Origin: Kordiimonas gwangyangensis DSM 19435 = JCM 12864
GTDB taxonomy: Bacteria; Pseudomonadota; Alphaproteobacteria; Sphingomonadales; Kordiimonadaceae
Length of the DNA: 64,000 nucleotides
Assembly: GCF_000375545.1 (NCBI RefSeq)
Contig: NZ_AQXF01000004.1
Location: 423,149-487,148 of the forward strand
Reading direction: 5' to 3'
The number at the start of each line of letters is the position of its first letter. Position 1 is the stretch's first letter. A program made the position numbers and the translations under genes. This document shows positions 54,681 through 63,644 of the stretch, in pieces. A model generated the notes under the pieces. That model searched no databases and was not told the origin of the DNA. It was given only the letters and a program-made list of their open reading frames with translations.

Positions 54681-54714
54681 CGGCAGGGCACACAGGGAAA
54701 TAAAAGGTTAGGGC

Positions 54715-55752
54715 ATGTCTGAAAGACTGACCAACATATTGGGTTATCTGACACTCGTCGCCATTCTGGCAGCGATATGGGTGATGTTCGGGGAAGACCC
54801 GAGCCGCGAACAGGGCGGCCGTGGCGAAGCGACATTTGAAGGCCTGTCTGAGCGCATCAACGATGCAGCGGGTATTGCAATCACGCAAGGCAAGGCAACC
54901 ACGCATCTCAACAGGGTCGGTAACGACTGGTTCGTGATCGAGCGTGACGGCTACAAGGCCGACCGCATGGCGGTGACCGACTTCCTGCGTGGCCTCGCGC
55001 TTTCCGAACGGCGTGAACCCAAAACCGCAAACGAAGAACGCTTCGACAAGCTGGGCCTTGGTGATGGTGAAGCGCTGGTGATCAAGGTGCTGGACGGTGA
55101 CGACCGCACCCTCGCTGAATTCCTGATGGGCACCCGCAAGGACAGTCCGAACGGCCGCTCGCTGACTTATATTTTCCAGGACCATGACACCCGCGCATGG
55201 CTGGTGTCGGGCCTCGCTGACACGTCCGCCAAACCGGCGTGGTGGCTTGATAACAGCGTGCTGGATATCGCCGAGAACCGTTTTGCCCGTATCGCCTTCC
55301 CTAAGGTCGCGATTGTGCGCGAACTGGGCGAAAGCAAATACACGCTTGAAGGCCTCAAGGATGGCGAAGCGGCGGAAGCCGACTGGCAGTTGCGTGACCC
55401 GGCGCGCGTGCTGTCGAACCTGAGTGCGGATGATGTGCGCCGGTTAGCGAACCCGATCACCGACCCGGTGGCAACTGTGACGGCAGACACCTATGACGGC
55501 CTGCGCCTCACCGCCACGCTTTATCAGTTTGATGGCGCCACTTGGGCGCAGCTCAAGGCTGATTACAGCTCCGAACGCGCGGGCGAGGGCAAGGGCGGCA
55601 TGCTGCCTGACGCGCCGATGGACGGAGAAGGCGAAGCCGCGTCCATCAGCGAACGCACACACGGTTGGCTCTTCAAGTTGAGCGACTATGACGCCAAGGT
55701 TCTGATGCGCAAGCGCGCCGACTTCCTCAAATCTGGCAAGACAGAAGACTAG
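54715..55752 (+). CDS. DUF4340 protein, partner of the GldG-type ABC system
   Basis: 345 aa. N-terminal helix ILGYLTLVAILAAIWVMF anchors the protein; the rest matches DUF4340 (FDKLGLGDGEALVIKVLDGD, followed by FLMGTRKDS). DUF4340 proteins nearly always follow GldG-like genes. Function unknown; assembly with the transporter is inferred. Starts 34 bp after gldG. Confidence 0.85.
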   Translation: MSERLTNILGYLTLVAILAAIWVMFGEDPSREQGGRGEATFEGLSERINDAAGIAITQGKATTHLNRVGNDWFVIERDGYKADRMAVTDFLRGLALSERREPKTANEERFDKLGLGDGEALVIKVLDGDDRTLAEFLMGTRKDSPNGRSLTYIFQDHDTRAWLVSGLADTSAKPAWWLDNSVLDIAENRFARIAFPKVAIVRELGESKYTLEGLKDGEAAEADWQLRDPARVLSNLSADDVRRLANPITDPVATVTADTYDGLRLTATLYQFDGATWAQLKADYSSERAGEGKGGMLPDAPMDGEGEAASISERTHGWLFKLSDYDAKVLMRKRADFLKSGKTED

Positions 55753-55758
55753 CTGCCC

Positions 55759-55786
55759 CTTGACGTGGGCGACGGCGTCCCTAAAT
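55759..55786 (+). promoter_or_regulatory. Sigma32 (RpoH)-type promoter of htpG
   Basis: CTTGAC (55759-55764), 14-bp spacer, CCCTAAAT (55779-55786) matches the heat-shock consensus CTTGAA-N13-15-CCCCATNT with three differences. It lies about 90 bp upstream of the htpG ATG and partly overlaps an inverted repeat (GCTGCCCCT 55752-55760 with AGGGGCAGC 55788-55796) that spans the promoter. The match to a known heat-shock gene supports it. Confidence 0.65.
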
Positions 55787-55876
55787 GAGGGGCAGCATTT
55801 GCTGCATGCCCGGCGCGAGAACCTTTGAAGGGGCCGGTGGTGCGACACTCAACAAACACAAAAACTGAGGGTAAAA

Positions 55877-57760
55877 ATGTCTGACGTAAAGACGGAGAAA
55901 ATGGGCTTTGAGGCCGAGGTATCACGCCTCCTCCATATGATGGTGCATTCGGTATATTCCGAACGTGAGATATTCCTGCGTGAGCTGATCTCGAACGCGT
56001 CCGACGCGTGTGACAAGCTCCGCTACGAAGCGCTGACCAACCCCGCGCTCAAGGCGGGTGACTTTGGCATCGCCATCACCGTGGACCCGGACGCCAAGAC
56101 CATGACCGTGGCCGATAACGGCATCGGCATGAACCGCGAGGACCTGATTGATAACCTCGGCACCATCGCGCGCTCCGGCACGTCCAACTTCATGGACAAG
56201 CTGACGGGTGACAGCAAGAAAGACGTGCAGCTTATCGGTCAGTTTGGTGTGGGTTTCTATTCCGTCTTCATGGTTGCGGATAAAGTGACGGTCACTACCA
56301 AAAAGGCAGGTGAAGAGCACGCTTGGCTCTGGACCAGCGATGGCCTTGGTACCTATGAGATCGCGGAAGCGCAGAAGGAAAATGTGGGCACTGAAATCGT
56401 GCTGCACATCAAGGATGACGCCACCGAGTTTCTCGAGCGTCACCGCCTGCAAAATATCGTCAGCACCTATAGCGACCATATCGCTGTGCCGATCACACTT
56501 GCCATCAAGGGTGGCGACGCGGAAGCGGCTGAACCCAAGATTGTCAACGAAGGTTCGGCCATCTGGACACGCGCCAAGTCTGACATCACGGACGAGCAGT
56601 ATACCGAGTTTTATCGCCACGTTGGCCATGCGTTTGACGAACCCGCGCACACCCTGCATTACCGTGCCGAGGGCATGCAGGAATATACTGTGCTGCTGTT
56701 TGTGCCCACGCAGCAACCGATGGACCTGTTTGACCCCGCGCGCAAGAACCGTGTGAAGCTTTATGTGAAACGTGTGTTCATCACCGACGACAGCGACGAC
56801 CTGCTGCCGGGCTGGCTGCGCTTCCTGCGCGGCGTGGTGGACAGCCAGGACCTGCCGCTCAACGTCAGCCGTGAGATGTTGCAAAACAACCCGACACTCA
56901 GCCGCATGTCGAAAGCCATCACCAAGAAGGTGCTGGGCGAATTCGAGAAGCTGGCCGAGAAGGACACCGACAAGTTCCTCAAAATCTGGGACGAGTTTGG
57001 CGCGGTCATCAAGGAAGGCTTGTATGAGGACTTCGAACGCCGGGACGCGATCCTGAAGCTTTCACGCTTCAAATCGACCGGTGTGGACGGCTGGACAACG
57101 CTTGCCGACTATGTCTCGCGCATGAAAGACAAGCAGACCAGCATTTATTACGTTACCGGAACAGATGCGGCCGCAGTTGCGAAAAGCCCGCAGCTTGAAG
57201 GTTTCCGTGCCAAGGGTATCGAAGTGCTGCTGCTGTCTGACGCCGTGGATGACTTCTGGCTGCAGATGGTGACGGAGTTTGAAGGCAAGCCGTTCAAGTC
57301 CATCACGCGCGGCGCGAGTGAACTGAAGGATATCGCGGGCGAAGAGAAGGCTGACGAGAAGAAGGAAGCTGCGTCTGAGGGCGCCATGGCAACACTCGCC
57401 ACACTCATGAAAGAAGTGCTGGGCGAGAAGGTCAAGGATGTGCGGGCATCTGACCGCCTGACGGAAACAGCAGCCTGCCTCGTGGCTGACGATAGCGGCA
57501 TGGACCTGCACCTTGAGCGTATCCTCAAGGCGCACAAGAAGCTTGACGCAGTGTCGGCGAAAATTCTTGAAGTGAACCCGTCGCACCCGATGATCCGCAA
57601 GCTGGCAGAGAAAGCGGGCGACAAGGGCGCGATCGACAGTCTCTCGGACGCAGTGCTCTTGATCCTCGATCAGGCCAAAATCCTTGAAGGCGATCCGCTT
57701 GACGACACCGCAGCTTTCGCGCGCCGTATGTCGAGCGTGCTGGAGCGCGGGCTGGCTTAA
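55877..57760 (+). CDS. htpG: Chaperone HtpG (bacterial Hsp90)
   Basis: 627 aa. N-terminal ATPase: SVYSEREIFLRELISNASDA, VADNGIGMNREDL and GTIARSGTSNF, the Bergerat-fold motifs. The middle domain has the catalytic Arg in LPLNVSREMLQNNP. The dimerising C-terminus is complete. It refolds clients in the cytoplasm. GAGGG 6 nt upstream. Driven by a sigma32-type promoter and ended by a strong terminator, so it is transcribed alone. Confidence 0.98.
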   Translation: MSDVKTEKMGFEAEVSRLLHMMVHSVYSEREIFLRELISNASDACDKLRYEALTNPALKAGDFGIAITVDPDAKTMTVADNGIGMNREDLIDNLGTIARSGTSNFMDKLTGDSKKDVQLIGQFGVGFYSVFMVADKVTVTTKKAGEEHAWLWTSDGLGTYEIAEAQKENVGTEIVLHIKDDATEFLERHRLQNIVSTYSDHIAVPITLAIKGGDAEAAEPKIVNEGSAIWTRAKSDITDEQYTEFYRHVGHAFDEPAHTLHYRAEGMQEYTVLLFVPTQQPMDLFDPARKNRVKLYVKRVFITDDSDDLLPGWLRFLRGVVDSQDLPLNVSREMLQNNPTLSRMSKAITKKVLGEFEKLAEKDTDKFLKIWDEFGAVIKEGLYEDFERRDAILKLSRFKSTGVDGWTTLADYVSRMKDKQTSIYYVTGTDAAAVAKSPQLEGFRAKGIEVLLLSDAVDDFWLQMVTEFEGKPFKSITRGASELKDIAGEEKADEKKEAASEGAMATLATLMKEVLGEKVKDVRASDRLTETAACLVADDSGMDLHLERILKAHKKLDAVSAKILEVNPSHPMIRKLAEKAGDKGAIDSLSDAVLLILDQAKILEGDPLDDTAAFARRMSSVLERGLA

Positions 57761-57783
57761 ACACGCCTATACGCAGAAAAGCA

Positions 57784-57821
57784 GAAAGGCTCCGACATGC
57801 CGTTCGGAGCCTTTCCTTTTT
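57784..57821 (+). terminator. Intrinsic terminator of htpG
   Basis: GAAAGGCTCCGA (57784-57795), loop CATGCCGT, TCGGAGCCTTTC (57804-57815), then CTTTTT. A 12-bp perfect stem, 24 bp after the htpG stop. Confidence 0.94.
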
Positions 57822-57929
57822 GTGTTGGGCTGATGCCTGATGCTTGTGCTACAGCCTCAGGCGGGGGCGTCTCTCAACTCATTTACACAAGGAGGCGCTG
57901 GCCCATTTCAGTCCATCAGCAAAATGCCT

Positions 57930-58037
57930 TTATTTTTTGCCGCCCTTGCCAGCCGGCGTACCTTTGCCAGCGGGTGCGCCAGCTTTTTTGACGTTCGACG
58001 GGGTAGCGGTTTTAGACATTTTACCAGTGTTGGACAT
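57930..58037 (-). CDS. Small Lys/Gly/Ala-rich basic protein (35 aa)
   Basis: A 36-codon frame from ATG 58037 to TAA 57930 encodes SNTGKMSKTATPSNV followed by KKAGAPAGKGTPAGKGGKK. A second in-frame ATG is at residue 7. It has no hydrophobic stretch; about a quarter of residues are Lys and the tail repeats AGKG, like a nucleic-acid-binding or histone-H1-like tail. GGAG lies 11 nt upstream, and a perfect 9-bp hairpin precedes it. I do not recognise a family; the coding call rests on the start, ribosome binding site, composition and leader. Confidence 0.6.
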   Translation of the reverse strand: MSNTGKMSKTATPSNVKKAGAPAGKGTPAGKGGKK

Positions 58038-58055
58038 TTGATGTTGTCTCCAAAA

Positions 58056-58077
58056 GTGACCCAACCATTTGGGTCAC
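58056..58077. promoter_or_regulatory. Perfect hairpin/palindrome ahead of the 35-aa gene
   Basis: GTGACCCAA (58056-58064), CCAT, TTGGGTCAC (58069-58077). It ends 18 bp upstream of the small-gene ATG at 58037 and would form a strong leader hairpin just ahead of its GGAG, or an operator overlapping the promoter. No T run follows on either strand, so it is not an intrinsic terminator. Confidence 0.55.
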
Positions 58078-58167
58078 GAGAGAAGATGTGGGAGTGCTCA
58101 AGCGGCCTTCAAGCCACATTAGTTTATTTCATCTGATTTGGTTCCGGGCTCCCCTTGAAGCCCGAAA

Positions 58168-59466
58168 TCAGGACTGGATCTTGCGAATTTTGATGCCGGT
58201 GATCTGGTTGCGTTTGCGCGCCGTGATCTCGAACTGGAAGCCGTGGAACTTGTACTTCTTGCCGACAATCGGAATGGTCTCCGCCTCGTGGATCACAAGA
58301 CCCGCGATCGTGGTTGCCTCGTCATCCGGCAGGTGCCAGTCCATCATGCGGTTGAGTTCGCGAAGCGACACCGTGCCTTCCACTTGCACGGCCCCATCCG
58401 GCAGCGGGCGTACGCCGGGCACTTCAAAGTCATGCTCGTCCGCGATGTCGCCCACGATTTCCTCAAGGATGTCCTCAAGGGTCACAAGGCCCTGAATGGC
58501 ACCGTATTCGTCCACCACCAGGGCGAAGTGTGTCTTGCGTTCAAGGAAGGCGTTCAGCTGTTCCTTGAGGGTCGTGGTCTCTGGTACGAACCAAGGTTTG
58601 ACCATGATGCGGCGGATGTTGAAGCGGTGCATTTGCCCACCCGCACGGCGGAGCGCACGCAACACATCCTTGGCATGAAGCACGCCCACGATATTTTCCT
58701 GGTCGCCATCATAGACCGGCAGGCGTGTGTAGGGGCTACGCACCACTTGTGTGATGATCACATCCGGGCTGGTTTTGATATCGATCGCGTGCATCGAAGA
58801 CCGGTGCACCATCACATCTTCAATGGTGATTTCGTCAAGATCGAGGATCGAACCCAGCATGTGGGTGTCTTCCTTGATGAGGCCGCCTTCCTTGCGGTGC
58901 AGGTCGATTGTGCCGCGAAGCTCTTCATGCGCTGTGAGCGCGCTTTCGATGTTCGAAATATCGACGCCAAAAATGCGCAGGGTAAAGCGCACAATCACGC
59001 GTACCAGATGCACGATGGGCGCAAAGAGCGCGACGATAATCTGGATGAAAAAGGCAACCTTGAGCGCCATTTTATCCGGGTTCGCGATGGCGTAGGATTT
59101 TGGCAGCACTTCCGAGAAGATGAGCACAAGCGCGGTCATCACCAAGGTGGCGTAAACTACGCCTTCTTCACCCACCAGACGCATGAGAAGGCTGGTCGCC
59201 AGCGCGGAGGCCAGAATATTCACGAGGTTGTTGCCAAGGAGGATAGCGCCGATCAGTCGCTCAGGGTCCTCAATCAGCTTGGCGACACGCTTGGCACCCT
59301 TGTTGCCGTCCTTGGCCATGTGGTGAATGCGTGCGCGGCTGGCGGCCGTGAGCGCTGTCTCCGAGCCCGAGAAAAAGCCCGAAAGGAACAGCAGCACAAA
59401 GATGATGCCTGCGGTAATCCAGAAATCAGAATTCAGTAGCGATGCGGCGTCTGTAGCCACGTCCAT
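58168..59466 (-). CDS. CorC/CNNM-type membrane protein with CBS domains
   Basis: 432 aa. N-terminal DUF21 membrane part (IFVLLFLSGFFSGSETALTA), two CBS domains (RSPYTRLPVYDGDQENIVGV; TLEDILEEIVGDIADEHD) and the C-terminal transporter-associated domain. Members are linked to magnesium or cobalt homeostasis. Located downstream of aroB on the same strand, 41 bp after it, so possibly co-transcribed. Confidence 0.9.
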   Translation of the reverse strand: MDVATDAASLLNSDFWITAGIIFVLLFLSGFFSGSETALTAASRARIHHMAKDGNKGAKRVAKLIEDPERLIGAILLGNNLVNILASALATSLLMRLVGEEGVVYATLVMTALVLIFSEVLPKSYAIANPDKMALKVAFFIQIIVALFAPIVHLVRVIVRFTLRIFGVDISNIESALTAHEELRGTIDLHRKEGGLIKEDTHMLGSILDLDEITIEDVMVHRSSMHAIDIKTSPDVIITQVVRSPYTRLPVYDGDQENIVGVLHAKDVLRALRRAGGQMHRFNIRRIMVKPWFVPETTTLKEQLNAFLERKTHFALVVDEYGAIQGLVTLEDILEEIVGDIADEHDFEVPGVRPLPDGAVQVEGTVSLRELNRMMDWHLPDDEATTIAGLVIHEAETIPIVGKKYKFHGFQFEITARKRNQITGIKIRKIQS

Positions 59467-59507
59467 GGTGTTTGCTCCGTCTGGCGGCGTTCCCTGGCAG
59501 GGTTTTC

Positions 59508-60629
59508 CTAACCCTTTATGGAAGAATGGAGAACCTGCCGCACAAGATCAAGGTCAATGCCCTTATGGGTGGCTGCGCCCCCGATGGGCCCGAGGATGAA
59601 AACAATCTCGCCTGCGTCGACCTTTTTGTCCTGCGCCATGTGGGCAAGCAGGCGGTCTGCGTCAAGATCGCGGCTAATTTCAGCCGCTTTTGTTTTCATG
59701 CCGACAGTTTCAAGGTGCGCGGTCAGGCGTGTGAGGTCGGCAAGGTTTGCAAGCTCCATACGCATGCTCACTTCAAGCGCCATCACCATACCGACGGCAA
59801 CCGCTTCGCCGTGAAGGAGCGTGCCGTCATAGCGGCATTCAGCCTCAAGCGCATGCCCGAAGGTGTGGCCAAGGTTGAGGAGTGCGCGTTTGCCGGCCTC
59901 AAACTCATCTTCGGCCACAATGCGGGCCTTTGCCTTGCAGCTTGTTGCCACGGCATAGGCTTGCGCCTCGCGGTCGCCGTCAATTACCGCTTCGCCGTTT
60001 TCCTCAAGCCAGGAGAAAAAGTCCGGGTCGTCAATAAGGCCGTATTTCACCACTTCAGCGTAGCCTGCTTGCAGCTCGCGGTGCGGCAGGGTGGCGAGAA
60101 GCGCGATATCAATCACCACGCGGCGCGGCTGGTAGAAGGCACCAACGAGGTTTTTGCCAAAAGATGTGTTGATGCCGGTTTTCCCGCCGACCGAGCTGTC
60201 CACTTGCGCCAAGAGGCTTGTGGGCACCTGAATGAAATCAACACCGCGGCGCAGCACGGCGGCTGCAAAGCCCGTTATGTCGCCAATCACGCCGCCACCC
60301 AGGGCGAGCAGCGTGTCCTTGCGCTCAACGCCCAGCTCCAGAAGCTGGTCCAGCAGCTTGCCGAACTGGTCGAACGATTTGGTTGCTTCGCCAGCGGGCA
60401 GCACAATGTCGTTCACCTTGATACCCGCCTTCTCGAGCGCAGTGCGTGCGGTCTCAAGGTGCAGAGTAGCCACATTGGCGTCGGTGATGATGGTCACGCG
60501 CTTCTGACGCAACACCGGGGCCACGTGGGCACCCAGGTTTTCAAGCAGGCCATCGCCGATCAGGATATCATAGGAGCGCTCGCCAAGATTAACCGGCACG
60601 GTGTGCAGGATGTTTGTGTCGTCGCTCAT
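59508..60629 (-). CDS. aroB: 3-Dehydroquinate synthase
   Basis: 373 aa with [40 protein letters not shown] and the metal ligands in [20 protein letters not shown]. It closes DAHP to 3-dehydroquinate in the shikimate pathway. It overlaps aroK by 4 bp. Confidence 0.97.
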   Translation of the reverse strand: MSDDTNILHTVPVNLGERSYDILIGDGLLENLGAHVAPVLRQKRVTIITDANVATLHLETARTALEKAGIKVNDIVLPAGEATKSFDQFGKLLDQLLELGVERKDTLLALGGGVIGDITGFAAAVLRRGVDFIQVPTSLLAQVDSSVGGKTGINTSFGKNLVGAFYQPRRVVIDIALLATLPHRELQAGYAEVVKYGLIDDPDFFSWLEENGEAVIDGDREAQAYAVATSCKAKARIVAEDEFEAGKRALLNLGHTFGHALEAECRYDGTLLHGEAVAVGMVMALEVSMRMELANLADLTRLTAHLETVGMKTKAAEISRDLDADRLLAHMAQDKKVDAGEIVFILGPIGGAATHKGIDLDLVRQVLHSSIKG

Positions 60630-61213
60630 GACGTTTTCTCTGCTCTTTCCTTGAGGGCATCCACGATACGGTCCACCACATCCTCGTGCGGGCCATCGCT
60701 TGAGGCGATGCGCAGGTCAGCTTCTGCATAGAAGGGCGCTCGCTCGGCCGCGAGGCGGGCGAGGATTTCCTTAGGGTCACCGGTCTTCAGAAGCGGGCGG
60801 GTATCGCGTCTGGCTGTGCGTTCCACCAGCACTTCGATATCGGCATCAAGCCAGATGGATGTGCCTTTTTCTTTAATAAGCGCGCGGGTTTCATTGTTGA
60901 TGAACGCGCCACCGCCCGTGGCCACTACTTGTGGCTTGCCGTCGAGCAAGCGGCCGATCACGCGGCGCTCGCCGGAACGGAAGTCCGCCTCGCCAAAACA
61001 CTCAAAAATTTCAGCGACAGACATACCCGCCGCTTTTTCAATTTCATGGTCGGAATCAACAAAGGGCAAACCAAGCTTTTTCGCGAGCCTGCGGCCCACC
61101 GTTGTCTTGCCCGCGCCCATCAGCCCGACAAGCACAACAGTACGCTCCGCGCCCGGTACAGGGCGGCGCCGTCTGGGGGCTTTTGCAGCCCGGACTGTGG
61201 TTTTTCTTGCCAT
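60626..61213 (-). CDS. aroK: Shikimate kinase
   Basis: 195 aa. P-loop [18 protein letters not shown], the shikimate-binding [19 protein letters not shown], and the lid region [12 protein letters not shown] are present. ATG 61213 is used; a basic N-terminal extension ([17 protein letters not shown]) precedes the P-loop, longer than in most AroK. Coupled to aroB by a 4-bp overlap, the usual pair. Confidence 0.96.
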   Translation of the reverse strand: MARKTTVRAAKAPRRRRPVPGAERTVVLVGLMGAGKTTVGRRLAKKLGLPFVDSDHEIEKAAGMSVAEIFECFGEADFRSGERRVIGRLLDGKPQVVATGGGAFINNETRALIKEKGTSIWLDADIEVLVERTARRDTRPLLKTGDPKEILARLAAERAPFYAEADLRIASSDGPHEDVVDRIVDALKERAEKTS

Positions 61214-61450
61214 GCAACGCTGTTTACACGCGGGGCCGGGCTTCGCCAATGGTTTTTATGGAAACCAGTTCCATATTTCCGCCGCAAAAAAGGCCCAAGG
61301 AAGAAGCACTTGACCCACTTCACCTTTTCCTGCCCAATTCACACGCATTCGCCTGACGCGTGGCTGGACTTGGTGAATTTGGCGTCCTATAACACGGTTC
61401 AGGATAGTTGGCCGCACAGGTTGCGGCAAAACGGGTAAAAAGGGTGGTTC

Positions 61451-61591
61451 ATGTCGAAGTTTACCAAAATTCTGCTGATTGTCGGCGTCGTTGCAGTTGC
61501 CGGTGGTGCGGTTTTTCTCATGACATGGGACATTCCTGCGCCCTCGGAAAAAGTGACGAAAACGCTTAGCAATGACCGCTTCCCGTCCTGA
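61451..61591 (+). CDS. Small single-pass membrane protein (46 aa), WDIPAP type
   Basis: From ATG 61451 with AGGGTGG upstream. One membrane helix (ILLIVGVVAVAGGAVFLM) is followed by TWDIPAPSEKVTKTLSNDRF, a C-terminus I recognise from small conserved alphaproteobacterial proteins found ahead of xerD. Its stop lies inside the start of the next gene (20-bp overlap), so the two are coupled. Function unknown. Confidence 0.8.
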   Translation: MSKFTKILLIVGVVAVAGGAVFLMTWDIPAPSEKVTKTLSNDRFPS

Positions 61592-63632
61592 TAGGCTGTT
61601 GCGCCTCAAGGCAACACTGAAAGCATCCCTTCTGGGCGCCGCTGCCCTGTGCGCGCTGGCGACCATGAGCCCTGCTCACGCGTGGCAGGAAGAGGAACAG
61701 GAAACCACCGAGGCTGAGGCAGAAGCCGCTACACTTGAAGCGCAGGCAGAGGCCGCGCGCCAGGCGGAAGCAAACCGCCGCTACTATCTCGGTCGCGCGC
61801 CGAAGCTGAAACGCCAGATGGGCCCCGCTGTCGGCAGCCCGCGTTCCATCCTGCCCCAACCCTATTTGCCCAAGGGCACCGTCGATATTCCGCCCGCCCC
61901 GGAAGGTGGCGCAGGTGACGGCGTGCCGGACATGAGCGCCGGTGCGGCTGACACCGCCACGGGCGCGGTACCGCAAACCGCCACTGGTGAGCCTTATGCC
62001 ATCGAGCGTGTAGGCGCAGAAGAGCCGCAACTTTACCCTGACGGCACTCCCATCACCGAGGGTGAGCTTGATATGCTTGACCCGTCCGGCACGGCTGTGC
62101 TGGCAGCGGACGAGGGTTTCCCTCGTGATTTCTGGGCCGGGCGCGACCGGGCCTATGTGCTGCGTGCGCTTGAGCGGCTGGCGACACCGTCCACCTCAGC
62201 CGCGCTCAATGATGCCGCGCGCAAGATTGCGCTTTCTGGCATGGTGCTGCCGGCACCGGCGACCGACGCGGAGGTCGACAGCTTTGTTGACGCGCGCCTG
62301 AACCTGCTGGCGGCTTACGGCGACCAGCAAGGCTATAAGGCACTGCTTGACCGCCTGCCGCAGGACCGTGACTGGAGCGGCATTTCCCGCCACACTGCCA
62401 ATGGTTACCTGCTTTCGGGCCGCATTGAAGATACCTGCACGCTGGCCAGTGAAGAGCGTAGCGATGACAGTGACCCTTACTGGCTCCGTATTGCCGCCTT
62501 CTGTCGTGCTGTGAAAGCCGACCGCCGCGGCGTTGATTTCCAGCTTGGTATTCTTGAGGAAGCGACGGAGGTGAAGCCCACTTTCTATGCGCTGCTTGAC
62601 CAGATTTTGATTGAAGCCGAACAGCAGGCGAGTGGTGTGATGACCGAAGCGCCCACGCTTTCGGCCCCGCTGCAGGTGGATGTGCTTGAAGCCACCATGG
62701 CACGTCTCGCCAAGGTAACTGTGCCGACACTGTCGGTCGAGAATGTCAACCCGCTCGCGGTTGACGCCATGCTCAGCCTGCCGGGTGTGTCGCAGCAGGC
62801 TAAAATTACGCTCATGGGTGAGGCACTTAAACACGGCTGGGTGTCGGGTGAGCGTTTTGCAGCATTTGTGCAAACCCTGCAGATCAGCGCTGACGAGGGC
62901 ATGGCCGCGTTCGAGACCGCTGAAACCGATGACCGGTTCGAACTGGATGTGGTGTTTGCAGGCCTCGCCGCCACCAGCCCGGACGCGGACCAGCGCGAAG
63001 CGGCGGCCCGCACGCTGTGGCAACGGTCGCTCGTACGCGGCACGGCACCCGGTGTTGCTGGCGCACTACCGCGCCTGATCGACCGGCCGTATGATCTTGT
63101 CATCCGTGCGGCGCTTCTGTCTGGCGACACGTCTATGGCGGCGGATACCTTCACAGCGATCCGGTCAAATGTTGCAGGCGCTAACGAGGCGGCGGATGCA
63201 GCGCTGATGTCCAGCTGGCCGCTGATGAGCGCGCGGGACATTGTCTCCGCTCCTGTTGTAACGCCTGAGCGGTTGCAGGCATGGTGGACGCTGCAGGCGG
63301 ACAAGGAAGAACGTTTCGCGCATGCAGGTCTTCTCTATGCTGTGCTTGAAGCCCTCGGGCATCAAGTGCCGGATGAGCTTTGGTTCGCGCTTGACGCTGG
63401 CCCGGTGCGCATGGACGGCGCGCAGGTTTCCATCGGCCCATGGCGCAGCTTCCTACGCGCGGCGCGTAGTGATGACAAAGCGGGCGCACTCGTTGCCGCT
63501 TTCCGCCTGATGGAACGTGGCGATATTCCTGCCACCCTCGCAGGCTCGCTTGTCGGCACCATGAAGGACTTGGGCTTTACCGTTGAAGCCAACCAGCTGG
63601 CTGCTGAAATCCTTGTTCTTCAGGGCCTGTAG
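61572..63632 (+). CDS. Exported envelope protein of unknown function (686 aa)
   Basis: An N-terminal signal region (LKASLLGAAALCALATMSPAHA, cleavage after AHA) precedes an acidic helix (EEEQETTEAEAEAATLEAQA), a Pro/Ala-rich linker to about residue 140, and a long alpha-helical domain (about 170-686) with TPR-like or armadillo-like repeats (such as ALNDAARKIALSGMVLP). No enzyme motif is seen. It sits between the small WDIPAP protein and xerD, an arrangement common in alphaproteobacteria. A periplasmic scaffolding role is only a guess. Confidence 0.75.
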   Translation: MTASRPDRLLRLKATLKASLLGAAALCALATMSPAHAWQEEEQETTEAEAEAATLEAQAEAARQAEANRRYYLGRAPKLKRQMGPAVGSPRSILPQPYLPKGTVDIPPAPEGGAGDGVPDMSAGAADTATGAVPQTATGEPYAIERVGAEEPQLYPDGTPITEGELDMLDPSGTAVLAADEGFPRDFWAGRDRAYVLRALERLATPSTSAALNDAARKIALSGMVLPAPATDAEVDSFVDARLNLLAAYGDQQGYKALLDRLPQDRDWSGISRHTANGYLLSGRIEDTCTLASEERSDDSDPYWLRIAAFCRAVKADRRGVDFQLGILEEATEVKPTFYALLDQILIEAEQQASGVMTEAPTLSAPLQVDVLEATMARLAKVTVPTLSVENVNPLAVDAMLSLPGVSQQAKITLMGEALKHGWVSGERFAAFVQTLQISADEGMAAFETAETDDRFELDVVFAGLAATSPDADQREAAARTLWQRSLVRGTAPGVAGALPRLIDRPYDLVIRAALLSGDTSMAADTFTAIRSNVAGANEAADAALMSSWPLMSARDIVSAPVVTPERLQAWWTLQADKEERFAHAGLLYAVLEALGHQVPDELWFALDAGPVRMDGAQVSIGPWRSFLRAARSDDKAGALVAAFRLMERGDIPATLAGSLVGTMKDLGFTVEANQLAAEILVLQGL

Positions 63633-63644
63633 GGAAAGAGGCCC

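Noticed and set aside
58243-59439. A 398-codon frame opposite the CorC gene
   Set aside because: Shadow of a strong CBS-protein match on the other strand.
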